From positions 297,085 to 361,084 of the forward strand of contig UQTV01000002.1 in NCBI GenBank assembly GCA_900544095.1: 64,000 bases of DNA, written 5' to 3'. The translations under genes were made by a program, and so were the position numbers. The notes beneath the pieces were generated by a model. The model did not search any database, had not been told where the DNA came from, and saw only the letters and a program-made list of their open reading frames with translations. Shown piece by piece: positions 8,642-16,859 of the stretch. The first letter of the stretch is position 1; every line of letters starts with the position of its first letter. The DNA is from an uncultured Collinsella sp. GTDB taxonomy: Bacteria; Actinomycetota; Coriobacteriia; Coriobacteriales; Coriobacteriaceae.

Positions 8642-8998
8642 GTGTCTGAGACCATTAACGGCAGCCTGAGCGTCTCGAACGACGTTATTGCCGATATTGC
8701 CGGTTATGCCGCGATGACGTGCTATGGCGTCGTCGGTATGGCTGAGCAGCTCCAAGGCGCCGAGAGCGTGCGCCTGCTTGCCGGTCAGCGCCTCCGCAAG
8801 GGCGTGCTTGTCTCCGCCGACGAGAACGGCCTTACGGTCGATCTTCACGTCGTGCTCGAGAACGGCGTCAACATGAAGTCCGTCTGCCACAACCTTTCGA
8901 GCTCCGTTGCCTTTACCCTGCAGGAGATTGCCCAAATCGATCCCGCCAGCCTTAAGATCGGCATCCATATCGACGCGCTCAAGAGCCGTCTGAACTAG
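8642..8998 (+). CDS. Asp23/Gls24 family protein (YloU-like)
   Basis: A 118-residue Asp23/Gls24 (DUF322) protein, a small cytoplasmic or membrane-associated family linked to cell-envelope homeostasis in Gram-positive bacteria. The N-terminal SNDVIADIAGYAAMTCYGVVG and the central VDLHVVLENG are typical, and the C-terminus carries the helix-strand end of the family. The GTG at 8642 is preferred as start because AAGGAGA precedes it. Upstream in-frame codons have no ribosome-binding site. It sits directly before fakA, exactly like yloU-yloV in B. subtilis. A TAGAAT -10-like hexamer lies at 8580. A second paralogue occurs at 56096. Confidence 0.88.
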   Translation: MSETINGSLSVSNDVIADIAGYAAMTCYGVVGMAEQLQGAESVRLLAGQRLRKGVLVSADENGLTVDLHVVLENGVNMKSVCHNLSSSVAFTLQEIAQIDPASLKIGIHIDALKSRLN

Positions 8999-9025
8999 CA
9001 TCCGAAAACGGAGATTCAAATACCC

Positions 9026-10687
9026 ATGATTGCAAAGACCATTCGCACCTGTTTTCCGATCGCTGCGGCTGCCGTTTCTGACAAGGCCGAGGAGATCAAT
9101 AAGCTCAACGTCTTCCCCGTACCCGACGGCGACACCGGCACCAACATGTCGCTCACGCTCGCCTCGGTGACCAAGGAGCTCTCCGCCCTTCCCGCCGATG
9201 CCGACATGGAGGCCATTGCCGGCGCCATCACCCACGGCTCCCTGATGGGCGCCCGCGGTAACTCCGGCGTCATTACCTCGCAGATCCTGCGCGGTGTGGC
9301 CGAGGGCCTTGTCTCCGCCGACGAGCCCATTACGTCCGCCAACATCGCCTTCGCCTTCCGCCGCGCCGTCAAGGTCGCCTTCCAGGCCGTCCGTAAGCCC
9401 ATCGAGGGCACGATTCTCACGGTGCTGCGCGATGTCTCGACCAAGGCCGACGAGTGCGAAAAGAAGAAGTTCTCGGCCGAGGACGCGCTCGATGCCATCG
9501 TCGTCGAGGCCTACCAGTCCGTCGCTCGCACGCCCGACCTGCTGCCCGTCCTCAAAGAGAACGGCGTGGTCGACTCCGGCGCCTTCGGCTTTGCCATCTT
9601 CTTGGAGAACTTTGTGGCTGCAGCACTTGGTCGCAGCACCGTTGTCGAGGATTTCTCCGCTACGTTCGATTCCGCTGGCTCTGCACGCGATGCCGCTCTT
9701 GGCCGCGTTGAGATCGAGGCCAACGACGATTGGGAGGGCTCGGAGTTCCGCTACTGCAACGAGTTCCTCTTTAAGGCCGACGCCCCGTTTGACGAGGACG
9801 AGTGCCTTAAGTTCCTGGGTTCCATGGGCGACTGTGAGCTGCTCGTGGGCGCATATCCCGACTACAAGATCCACGTGCACTCCAACACCCCGAACCTGGT
9901 GCTCGAGCACATGCTGCAGCTTGGCCAGATCTACGAGGTCTTTATCCACAACATGGAGATGGAGGCCCACGACCGTACCGCCAAGATCCACGAGGACCAG
10001 GAGAAGGCCGCCGAGCCCGCGAAGGCCCTGGGCTTTGTCGCCGTTGCCGCCGGTTCCGGCGAGGCAGACATCCTCAAGTCCCTCGGCGTTGACGTGATCG
10101 TGTCCGGTGGCCAGACCATGAATCCCTCGACTGCAGACCTGCTGGGCGCCGTCGACCAGGTCAACGCGACCTCGGTCATCATTCTGCCCAACAACGGCAA
10201 CATCCGCATGGCCGCCGAGGCCGCTGCCTCTGCCTGCACCGACAAGAAGGTCGCCGTCGTTCCCACCAAGACCGTTCCGCAGGCCTTCTCCGCGCTGTTC
10301 GCGGTCCTGCCCGATTCCGAGCTCGAGGATGCCGTCGCCGCTATGGTCGACGCCATCAGCGAGGTCCGCGATGGCGAGGTCACCCGCGCCGTGCGCGACT
10401 CCAGTGCCTCCGACGGTTCGCCAATTCACTCCGGTGACGTCATGGGCATCATTGCCGGCTCCATCGACGTGGTCGGCTCCGACGTGAAGCAGGTCACGCT
10501 CGATTGCATCAACCGTATGCAGGAGGAAGAGGAGGGCGACGCGCTGACGATTCTGGCCGGCGAGGAACTGTCCGATGAGGCCTTCCAGGAGATCGTCGAC
10601 GCTATCGAGGAGGCTCAGCCCGATCTGGAGATCGACGCCCATCGTGGCGAGCAGCCGCTCTATCCCGTGATCTTCTCGATCGAGTAG
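9026..10687 (+). CDS. fakA: FakA-like (YloV) DAK-domain fatty acid kinase subunit
   Basis: A 553-residue protein of the DhaL/DAK family called YloV or FakA. FakA phosphorylates fatty acids held by a separate FakB (DegV) protein. The N-terminal DhaL domain carries the nucleotide and metal motif NVFPVPDGDTGTNMSLTL (residues about 28-45) and GSLMGARGNSGVITSQILRG. A central domain and a C-terminal domain (VIILPNNGNIRMAAE onward) follow, giving the usual family length. GGAGA precedes the ATG. No degV/fakB gene lies in the window. The neighbours asp23 and recG match the B. subtilis order, which supports the assignment over dihydroxyacetone kinase. Confidence 0.88.
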   Translation: MIAKTIRTCFPIAAAAVSDKAEEINKLNVFPVPDGDTGTNMSLTLASVTKELSALPADADMEAIAGAITHGSLMGARGNSGVITSQILRGVAEGLVSADEPITSANIAFAFRRAVKVAFQAVRKPIEGTILTVLRDVSTKADECEKKKFSAEDALDAIVVEAYQSVARTPDLLPVLKENGVVDSGAFGFAIFLENFVAAALGRSTVVEDFSATFDSAGSARDAALGRVEIEANDDWEGSEFRYCNEFLFKADAPFDEDECLKFLGSMGDCELLVGAYPDYKIHVHSNTPNLVLEHMLQLGQIYEVFIHNMEMEAHDRTAKIHEDQEKAAEPAKALGFVAVAAGSGEADILKSLGVDVIVSGGQTMNPSTADLLGAVDQVNATSVIILPNNGNIRMAAEAAASACTDKKVAVVPTKTVPQAFSALFAVLPDSELEDAVAAMVDAISEVRDGEVTRAVRDSSASDGSPIHSGDVMGIIAGSIDVVGSDVKQVTLDCINRMQEEEEGDALTILAGEELSDEAFQEIVDAIEEAQPDLEIDAHRGEQPLYPVIFSIE

Positions 10688-10697
10688 GCAACTGCCC

Positions 10698-12875
10698 ATG
10701 TCCGAACTGTGCTCCGTGCCGCGCGTCTCGGAGCGCTTTGCCCAGAGCAATGCGCTCGACGAGGATATCGCGCGACTCAAATATGTTTCGGGTAAACGTG
10801 AGGAGGCCCTTCGCCGTCTGGGAATTCGGACGGTGGGGGACCTCCTTCTCCATATCCCTCATCGATACCTGGACTTTACGCGCTCCTGGTCCATCGAGAT
10901 GGCGCCCATCGGTACCGTGTGTACCATCATCGCCACGGTCGATCGTATCGTCCAAAAGCAGCCGCGTCCGCGCATGCAGGTGACCGAGGTCTCACTCGTT
11001 GACGAGACGGGCGTGCTGCAGGTCGCCTTTTTCCGCCAGCCCTGGATTGCCCAGCAGCTTAAGCAGGGCGACCGCCTAGCCGTAATGGGTAAGGTCGAGT
11101 TTGCCTACGGCTTTAAGCAGATGGCCTCGCCGCACTTTGAAAAGCTTGAGGAAGGGCGCGCCGCGGGCACTATCCTGCCGGTCCATTACGTGAGTGACGG
11201 CGTGAGTCAGGCATGGATGCGCCGTATCGTAAGTGGCGCGCTCGAGGCCGTCGGCAATCCCTTTGATCCCATTCCGGCACGCTTACGCGTTAAACGTCGC
11301 CTGATGAGCCATGCCCGTGCCCTTCGATCGATCCACTTTCCCTCGAGCATGGCTGAGCGCGAAATCGCGCGCGCACGGCTTGCCTACGGGGAGTGCCTCT
11401 ACCTGCAGCTGGCGCTGCGCCTGCGCAACGACGGCGGCCTGGTCGATGTGGTGCCCTATGCCCACGCCGCGGGCGAGCACCTGGCCGCGCTTAAGCAGGC
11501 CCTGCCGTTTTCGCTGAGCGACGAGCAGGAGGCCGCGTTCCAAGATATCCTGCGCGATATGTGCGATGGCGGGCGCGTGATGAACCGCCTGCTGCTGGGC
11601 GATGTCGGTACCGGCAAGACCGCTGTTGCCGCCTGCGCGCTGGCTGTGGCTGCCGATAGCGGCACGCAGGCCTGCGTTATGGCGCCCACGGGCGTGCTGG
11701 CGCGTCAATATGCCGATAAGACCGGCCCCTTGCTCTCGCAGGCTGGCATGACCTGGGCGCTCCTGACGGGCGCCACGCCGGCGGCCGAGCGCGAGCGGAT
11801 CCATGCCCAGCTGGAATCGGGCGAGCTCGATGTCCTCTTTGGCACCCACGCGGTGCTTTCGGATAACGTTGCGTTCAAGCATCTGTCGCTCGTGGTCATC
11901 GATGAGCAGCACCGGTTTGGCGTCGGCCAACGCAACGCCCTGCGTGCGAAGGGCCCTGGTGCCGATCTACTCGTTATGACGGCAACGCCCATCCCACGTA
12001 CGCTGGCGCTTTCGGTCTACGGCGATCTGGACACGAGCATCATCCGCCATCGGCCCGTCCCTGGCGCTGGCGTGACGACACGCGTGCTTACCGAGTCGAG
12101 CCGCGACCTTGCCTATGGCGCCATCCGCGAGGCGCATGAAAAGGGTCAGCAGGCCTACGTGATTTGCCCGCTCGTGGAGCCGAGCGACTCGGCCGATGAG
12201 CTTGAGGATGTGCCCGGTATCGCCCGTGACGACGAGGGTCGCGTAACCGTGCCCGTGCCGCTGCACGATACGGCAACCGAGCTCGACCGCCTACGCCTGG
12301 CGTTGCCGGGGCTTACCATCGAGCGTCTTCACGGCCGCATGCCGGCGGGGGAGAAGGATCGCGTGATCGACGCCTTCAAGCGCGGCGAGATCGACGTGCT
12401 CGTTTCGACCACGGTGGTCGAGGTGGGCGTCGACGTGCCCAACGCCACCGTCATGGTCATCGAGAACGGTGAGCGCTTTGGCTTGGCGGCCCTGCACCAG
12501 CTGCGCGGCCGCGTGGGCCGCGGCAGCGTGTCGGGCACCTGCCTGGTCATGACGCACTCCAAGGGCAACGGCGGCGCTTCGGCGGCGCAAGACCGTCTCC
12601 AGTCGCTCGAAAAGACCTCGGACGGCTTTACGCTCGCCCAGATGGACCTTCGTCTGCGCCACGAGGGCGAAATCCTGGGGTACCGCCAGCATGGCGGTGT
12701 GACTCTGCGCTTTGTCGACCTGGATGCCGACGAGGAGCTGATCGAGTGGGCCCATTTGGACGCGATCGAGCTCTTGCGGTATGCTTGCAACCTTGACTCC
12801 GTGGCGACGCGCCCCCTGCGCGATGCGGTCGCCATGCGATATCGACACATTTTTAAGGAGGTCAGCGGAGGATGA
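10698..12875 (+). CDS. recG: ATP-dependent DNA helicase RecG
   Basis: RecG reverses stalled replication forks and processes branched DNA. The 725-residue protein has an N-terminal wedge/OB domain (TVDRIVQKQPRPRMQVTEV) and then a superfamily 2 helicase core with Walker A GDVGTGKTAVAACALA near residue 300 and DEQHRFGVGQR near 400. The conserved C-terminal helicase motif VEVGVDVPNATVMVIE and the RGRVGRG motif VI are present. It starts 10 bases after fakA and overlaps rsmD by 4 bases (ATGA). Confidence 0.95.
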   Translation: MSELCSVPRVSERFAQSNALDEDIARLKYVSGKREEALRRLGIRTVGDLLLHIPHRYLDFTRSWSIEMAPIGTVCTIIATVDRIVQKQPRPRMQVTEVSLVDETGVLQVAFFRQPWIAQQLKQGDRLAVMGKVEFAYGFKQMASPHFEKLEEGRAAGTILPVHYVSDGVSQAWMRRIVSGALEAVGNPFDPIPARLRVKRRLMSHARALRSIHFPSSMAEREIARARLAYGECLYLQLALRLRNDGGLVDVVPYAHAAGEHLAALKQALPFSLSDEQEAAFQDILRDMCDGGRVMNRLLLGDVGTGKTAVAACALAVAADSGTQACVMAPTGVLARQYADKTGPLLSQAGMTWALLTGATPAAERERIHAQLESGELDVLFGTHAVLSDNVAFKHLSLVVIDEQHRFGVGQRNALRAKGPGADLLVMTATPIPRTLALSVYGDLDTSIIRHRPVPGAGVTTRVLTESSRDLAYGAIREAHEKGQQAYVICPLVEPSDSADELEDVPGIARDDEGRVTVPVPLHDTATELDRLRLALPGLTIERLHGRMPAGEKDRVIDAFKRGEIDVLVSTTVVEVGVDVPNATVMVIENGERFGLAALHQLRGRVGRGSVSGTCLVMTHSKGNGGASAAQDRLQSLEKTSDGFTLAQMDLRLRHEGEILGYRQHGGVTLRFVDLDADEELIEWAHLDAIELLRYACNLDSVATRPLRDAVAMRYRHIFKEVSGG

Positions 12876-13528
12876 GAATCATCGGCGGCGAATGGCGCGG
12901 TCGTAAGATCGAGGAGCCCCGTGGTCGCGATGTCACCCGCCCCACGACCGATCGTGTGCGCGAGGCATGCGCATCTATGGTCATGTCGGCATTTGACTTC
13001 GATCTGGACGAGGTCCGCGTGCTGGACTCCTTTGGCGGTTCCGGCGCCTTAGGGTTAGAGATGCTCTCACGTGGTGCCCGCTCGCTCACGACGTTCGAGA
13101 TCGAACGGAATGCCGCGCGGCTCATTACCAAGAATATCGAGTCGCTCTGCCATGACCGTGCGCGTTGGCGCGTGGTAACGGGCGACATGCTGGCGAGCGC
13201 CTCGCGCGGTCGTGTGCCGGGCGGCCCCTTTGATCTGGTCCTGCTCGACCCGCCCTATGCTTTTGGTGCCGAGCCGGTCGAGATACTGCTGCAGAACCTG
13301 GCTCAGCAGGGTCTGCTTGCACCTGGCGCTTATGCCCTGTTTGAGCATGCCGCCGCCGATGCGGGCGCGCATCCGGCAGGCTTTGAGATCGTGCGCGAGA
13401 AGCGCTACGGCATTACCTCGGTCGACCTGCTTCGTTGGGTCGGCGATGACGATGGTGAGGAAGATTGCACAGGCACCGATGCTCACAACAACGATGCCAT
13501 GACGGTTCAGGAGAACGCCCATGAATGA
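12872..13528 (+). CDS. rsmD: 16S rRNA (guanine(966)-N2)-methyltransferase
   Basis: RsmD methylates G966 of 16S rRNA using S-adenosylmethionine. The N-terminus MRIIGGEWRGRKIEEPRGRDVTRP is typical, followed by the SAM-binding loop LDSFGGSGALGLEMLSRGA and the catalytic LLDPPY motif (about residue 126). The last about 20 residues after the core are acidic and look like a lineage-specific tail. It is coupled to recG by an ATGA overlap and to coaD by an 8-base overlap. The rsmD-coaD pair is widespread. Confidence 0.93.
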   Translation: MRIIGGEWRGRKIEEPRGRDVTRPTTDRVREACASMVMSAFDFDLDEVRVLDSFGGSGALGLEMLSRGARSLTTFEIERNAARLITKNIESLCHDRARWRVVTGDMLASASRGRVPGGPFDLVLLDPPYAFGAEPVEILLQNLAQQGLLAPGAYALFEHAAADAGAHPAGFEIVREKRYGITSVDLLRWVGDDDGEEDCTGTDAHNNDAMTVQENAHE

Positions 13529-14018
13529 CACCATCAACCGCGTGATCGTCCCGGGCACCTTCGATCCCATCACGTTTGGCCATATCGACGTCATCCGCCG
13601 CGCCCGCCGCATCTTTCCCAGCGTGATCGTCGCTGTCGCCGAGTCGCAGGGTAAAAACGGTGTGGGCACCACGTTTATGCTGGATGAGCGCGTGGCGCTG
13701 GCTCGTGAGGCGCTCGGTGATATCGACGGCGTCGAGGTCCTGCCCTTTACCGGCCTCTTGGTCGACTTCGCTCGCGAGCAGGGGGCGGGGGCCGTGGTCA
13801 AGGGCCTGCGCGCCATGACCGACTTTGAGTACGAGCTGCAGCAGGCAGACCTCAACTATCGCTTGGATAACGAGCTGGAGTCCATCTTTGTCATGAGTGC
13901 GCCGCAGTACGGCTATATCTCGAGTTCGGTCGTTCGCCAGATCGCCTCGCTCGGCAGCGATGTATCGACGTTTGTCCCGCCCAACGTGGTCGAAGCGCTC
14001 AGACACCGCTTTTCGTGA
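13521..14018 (+). CDS. coaD: phosphopantetheine adenylyltransferase
   Basis: CoaD adenylates 4'-phosphopantetheine in coenzyme A synthesis. The 165-residue protein has the nucleotidyltransferase motif VPGTFDPITFGHIDVIRRA near the N-terminus, VVKGLRAMTDFEYELQQ in the middle and the conserved YGYISSSVVRQIASLG near the end. The length is typical. The start overlaps the rsmD end. A T-rich stretch right after the stop, without a hairpin, is followed by a likely new promoter for the next gene. Confidence 0.96.
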   Translation: MNDTINRVIVPGTFDPITFGHIDVIRRARRIFPSVIVAVAESQGKNGVGTTFMLDERVALAREALGDIDGVEVLPFTGLLVDFAREQGAGAVVKGLRAMTDFEYELQQADLNYRLDNELESIFVMSAPQYGYISSSVVRQIASLGSDVSTFVPPNVVEALRHRFS

Positions 14019-14042
14019 CGTTTTTTATTGCCTGGTGGCATG

Positions 14043-14051
14043 TGGTAAACT
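14043..14051 (+). promoter_or_regulatory. possible extended -10 promoter before the SepIVA-like gene
   Basis: TGG followed by TAAACT lies 35 bases before the chosen start. The identical TGGTAAACT occurs in the PTS promoter at 61623. No clear -35 hexamer is present at the expected distance. Confidence 0.4.
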
Positions 14052-14086
14052 AGCACGATGATATGTTACCTATGAAAGGAGACTGG

Positions 14087-14584
14087 ATGCCGGGCGAGAA
14101 TTTTCCTGGCGATAGGATCGTCAGCTTGGTCGATGAGCTCGAAGGGCTGATCGAGGAAGCCAAGCCGCCTTTCGGCAAGAACGCTCAGTTCAAGGTCATC
14201 GACGCCGACGTGTTCTTCAACATCCTCGACGAGATCCGCATGAGCTATCCCGAGGAGTGGCAGAAGTCCCGCCGTATCCTTAAGGAGCGCGAGGAGCTTA
14301 TGGCTTCCGCCGCCGCTCAGGCCGATTCCATCATCGCCGACGCTCAGCAGCAGGCCCTCACCATTGCCGGTGAGCAGGAGATCGTCCGCTTGGCACAGCA
14401 GCAGGCCGACGACATCCGCGATCGTGCCCAGCAGTACGAGCGCGAGACGCGTTATGCTGCCGAGGACTATGCAGAGCAGGTCTTTACGCATCTGGAGGAG
14501 AACCTCAAGAGCCTGACTGGCACCGTTACCCGTTGCCGTCAGCAGCTCAACGAGGGTGCCGCCCAACAGAATGGTCAGTGGTAA
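14087..14584 (+). CDS. SepIVA/DivIVA-like coiled-coil protein (putative cell-division or growth protein)
   Basis: A 165-residue hydrophilic protein that is nearly all helix. The N-terminal part has RIVSLVDELEGLIEEA, then VIDADVFFNILDEIRMSYPEEW, followed from about residue 60 by an Ala/Gln/Glu-rich coiled coil. This layout and several phrases (DELxxxIEEA; DV...ILDEI...P.E; a following R-E-E-L-M segment) resemble mycobacterial SepIVA, a DivIVA-family division protein. SepIVA is likewise encoded next to a DUF177 gene and rnc. AAAGGAG sits 5 bases before the ATG at 14087. Two upstream in-frame ATGs have no such site. It is shorter than SepIVA. The function is inferred. Confidence 0.65.
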   Translation: MPGENFPGDRIVSLVDELEGLIEEAKPPFGKNAQFKVIDADVFFNILDEIRMSYPEEWQKSRRILKEREELMASAAAQADSIIADAQQQALTIAGEQEIVRLAQQQADDIRDRAQQYERETRYAAEDYAEQVFTHLEENLKSLTGTVTRCRQQLNEGAAQQNGQW

Positions 14585-15138
14585 TGGCTGAGTTCCCGAG
14601 CGTTACCGTCGATCTTTCCGAGCAGCTCGAGTTTCCTGGAGATTCGTATCCGCTGACCGGCAGGGTCGATGTTGCCACCTACACGGTGGGCGAGAAGGAG
14701 TACCAGCTACAGGACGGCATCGACTACGACGTTGTCTTTACCAATGCCGGTGCCGGTGTCTTGCTCACGGGCATGGTCCGCGCGCACGCCAGCGGCGAGT
14801 GCGACCGTTGCCTGGAGCCCGCCTCGTTTGATATCGCCGGCGAGATCGAGGAGTTCTACCTCTTTGAGGAGCCCGAGGATCCCGAGGCCTACGAGGACGG
14901 CTACGAGCTCCTGGGTGAGGACCGCATCGTCGATCTGGGTGAGCCCATCAATGACGCGGTCGTTATGGACACGCCGTTTGTGGTGCTTTGCAAGCCCGAT
15001 TGCCGCGGTCTGTGCCCCACTTGTGGTTGCAATCTCAACGTCGAGCAATGCGATTGCGCCGCCCAGGCAGAGGCGGAATGGGCCGCTGCCACGGAAAATC
15101 CATTTGCAGCATTGAAGAATCTCAAGCTCGATGAGTAA
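14584..15138 (+). CDS. DUF177 (YceD-type) protein upstream of rpmF
   Basis: A 184-residue DUF177 protein, a family linked to 23S rRNA accumulation and almost always encoded before rpmF. The core shows CDRCLEPASFDIAGEIEEFYLF near the middle. A cysteine-rich segment CKPDCRGLCPTCGCNLN near residue 145 could bind zinc. The start ATG overlaps the previous stop (TAATG), so it is translationally coupled to the SepIVA-like gene. Frames further upstream in the same phase lie inside that gene and are not used. Confidence 0.9.
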   Translation: MAEFPSVTVDLSEQLEFPGDSYPLTGRVDVATYTVGEKEYQLQDGIDYDVVFTNAGAGVLLTGMVRAHASGECDRCLEPASFDIAGEIEEFYLFEEPEDPEAYEDGYELLGEDRIVDLGEPINDAVVMDTPFVVLCKPDCRGLCPTCGCNLNVEQCDCAAQAEAEWAAATENPFAALKNLKLDE

Positions 15139-15143
15139 AACTG

Positions 15144-15152
15144 TGGTAGTAT
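15144..15152 (+). promoter_or_regulatory. possible extended -10 promoter for rpmF
   Basis: TGG followed by TAGTAT lies 50 bases before rpmF, just after the DUF177 stop. No -35 is obvious. It could supply extra transcription of rpmF-plsX. Confidence 0.35.
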
Positions 15153-15202
15153 CGCTACTTGCGCGTAATCGCCACACTGGATAGTTCATAAGGAAGGTCA
15201 CT

Positions 15203-15382
15203 ATGCCCGTACCTAAACAAAAGCAGGGTCGTATCCGCACTCACACCCGTCGTTCCGCCAACATGAAGATCTCGGCTGCGGCTCAGTCCACGTGCCCCCG
15301 TTGCGGCGCTGTCAAGCTTCCGCACCACGTGTGCCCCAGCTGCGGTTTCTACAAGGACCGCGAGGTTATCGTTACCGAGTAA
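15203..15382 (+). CDS. rpmF: 50S ribosomal protein L32
   Basis: A 59-residue protein starting MPVPKQKQGRIRTHTRRS, the hallmark of L32. It has a zinc ribbon with paired cysteines, CPRCG and CPSCG, separated by 13 residues. L32 is a structural protein of the large subunit, and this is the zinc-binding form. The start follows AAGGAAGG. It lies between DUF177 and plsX as in most bacteria. Confidence 0.97.
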   Translation: MPVPKQKQGRIRTHTRRSANMKISAAAQSTCPRCGAVKLPHHVCPSCGFYKDREVIVTE

Positions 15383-15422
15383 CGGTATACTCTGGATGCG
15401 ATGCCGTTCCAAATGGAACCAC

Positions 15423-15453
15423 AATGGCCGGCTCAAGGAGTCGGCCATTTTTG
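15423..15453 (+). terminator. hairpin with T run between rpmF and plsX
   Basis: AATGGCCG (15423-15430) pairs with CGGCCATT (15442-15449) around an 11-base loop, followed by TTT. It ends about 17 bases before plsX and may attenuate read-through from rpmF. A second short palindrome (GTTCCAAATGGAAC) lies just before it. Confidence 0.7.
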
Positions 15454-15469
15454 TATAAGGAGCATGTAT

Positions 15470-16489
15470 ATGAGTAACGTTCGCGTTTGTGTAGACGTTG
15501 TGGGCGGAGACGAGAAGCCTCAGGTTGTTCTCGATGGTATCGAGGCCGCACTTGCCGCCGATCCCGATATCGAGGTCTTGGCAGTTGGCCCCGCCGAAAT
15601 CGTCAATCCCTTTGCCGCGGCCCATGCACGTGTGGAGGCTCTGGAAGCCCCTGACGTCATCGCCATGGATGACGATCCTATTCGCGCCGTGATGACCAAG
15701 CGTAAGTCGTCGATCGTGCTGTCGTGCCGCGCCATCAAAAAGGGCAACGCGGACGCGTTCTTCTCCGCCGGCTCCACCGGCGCCATGACCGCCGCTGCTA
15801 CCGCATACGTGACGCCGTTTAGGTATCAGGCCGAAGGCAAGAAGCAGCCGGTGCGCCCCTGTCTGACCAATGCGTTGCCCAATCGCGCCGGCGGTCTGAC
15901 GGTGCTGTGCGATATGGGCGCCAACCCCGATGTCGAGGTCGATGACATGGTGCGTTTTGCCCAGATGGGTAGCGCCTATGCCCGCGTCGTCCTGGGCATC
16001 GAACATCCTCGCGTGGGCCTGCTTGGTAACGGCACCGAGGACGAGAAGGGTTCTAACTTTACCAAGGCCTGCTTCCCTGCTATGAAGGCCGCAGTTCCGG
16101 GCTTTGTGGGCAACTGCGAAGGCACCGACCTCACCTCGGGCAATTTCGATGTCGTTGTTGCCGACGGCATGTCGGGCAATATCGCTCTCAAGGCTACCGA
16201 GGGCGCTGCCAAGTTTTTGCTGCAGGAGCTCAAGGGCGCCTTTATGGCCTCGCTCGGCACCAAGATCGCCGCGCTGCTCATCAAAAAGCAGATGCGCGAG
16301 ATTAAGGCCAAGCTCTCTGGTGATGCCAAGGGCGGCGCGATTCTTTTGGGCCTGCGTGGCGTGGTCCTGATCGGCCATGGCGCCACCTCGGTCGAGGCTG
16401 TTAAAAACGGTACGCTCGCGGCGGCCGAAGCCGTGCGCGCGGGGCTGGTCGAGAACATCGCCAACTCCATGGACGGCATCGTTTTGTAA
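15470..16489 (+). CDS. plsX: phosphate acyltransferase PlsX
   Basis: PlsX makes acyl-phosphate from acyl-ACP, the first step of phospholipid synthesis in Gram-positive bacteria. The 339-residue protein shows VRVCVDVVGGDEKPQVVLDG at the N-terminus, FFSAGSTGAMTAA in the middle and the family motif GNCEGTDLTSGNFDVVVADG near residue 215, followed by GHGATSVEAVKNG. The ATG at 15470 is preferred: AAGGAG lies 7 bases upstream, while the ATG at 15464 is too close to it. acpP, whose product carries the acyl donor, follows. Confidence 0.94.
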   Translation: MSNVRVCVDVVGGDEKPQVVLDGIEAALAADPDIEVLAVGPAEIVNPFAAAHARVEALEAPDVIAMDDDPIRAVMTKRKSSIVLSCRAIKKGNADAFFSAGSTGAMTAAATAYVTPFRYQAEGKKQPVRPCLTNALPNRAGGLTVLCDMGANPDVEVDDMVRFAQMGSAYARVVLGIEHPRVGLLGNGTEDEKGSNFTKACFPAMKAAVPGFVGNCEGTDLTSGNFDVVVADGMSGNIALKATEGAAKFLLQELKGAFMASLGTKIAALLIKKQMREIKAKLSGDAKGGAILLGLRGVVLIGHGATSVEAVKNGTLAAAEAVRAGLVENIANSMDGIVL

Positions 16490-16555
16490 GAGCGAGTTAG
16501 AGCGCTGTTATGTGCCTCGCGGCCTGCTTCGTGGGGTAGAATCAGAACCGTGTCT

Positions 16556-16577
16556 TGGTACCGCCCGGGCGGTACCA
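16556..16577 (+). repeat. perfect 22-bp palindrome in the plsX-acpP gap
   Basis: TGGTACCGCCC is followed directly by its exact reverse complement, with no loop. It is followed by TTCTTTTGG. A TAGAAT -10-like hexamer at 16537 would start transcription just before it, so it may be an operator, a leader hairpin of acpP or a plsX terminator. The sequence does not decide between these. Confidence 0.6.
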
Positions 16578-16613
16578 TTCTTTTGGTATTCATGCACTAT
16601 GAGAGGAAGCGCT

Positions 16614-16856
16614 ATGGACCGCTCCGAAATCTTCGACAAGATCGCCGAGGTCGCTGCTGACGTTCTGGGCGTCGATGTTGCCGAAATTAGCGATGAGACC
16701 ACCTTTGACGATCTCGATGCCAACTCGCTCGAGCGCCTGCAGCTGGTTACGGCTATCGAGGACGAGTTCAACCTCGAGATCGATGACGAGACTCTGCTCT
16801 CGCTCAACTCTGTCGCCGACGCCGTTGACGCGATCGAAAACGCCAGGGAGGCCTAG
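16614..16856 (+). CDS. acpP: acyl carrier protein
   Basis: An 80-residue acidic protein that carries acyl chains on 4'-phosphopantetheine. The attachment serine is in DDLDANSLERLQLV (near residue 39); the usual DSL is NSL here, a common variant. The N-terminus MDRSEIFDKIAEVAADVLGV and the end LNSVADAVDAIENA are typical. AGAGGA precedes the ATG at 16614, and an upstream in-frame ATG at 16599 overlaps that site. rnc starts 3 bases after the stop. Confidence 0.95.
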   Translation: MDRSEIFDKIAEVAADVLGVDVAEISDETTFDDLDANSLERLQLVTAIEDEFNLEIDDETLLSLNSVADAVDAIENAREA

Positions 16857-16859
16857 GTC

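Noticed and set aside
9016..10780. Minus-strand open frames opposite fakA
   Set aside because: They mirror the coding bias of fakA, and no ribosome-binding site or domain supports them.
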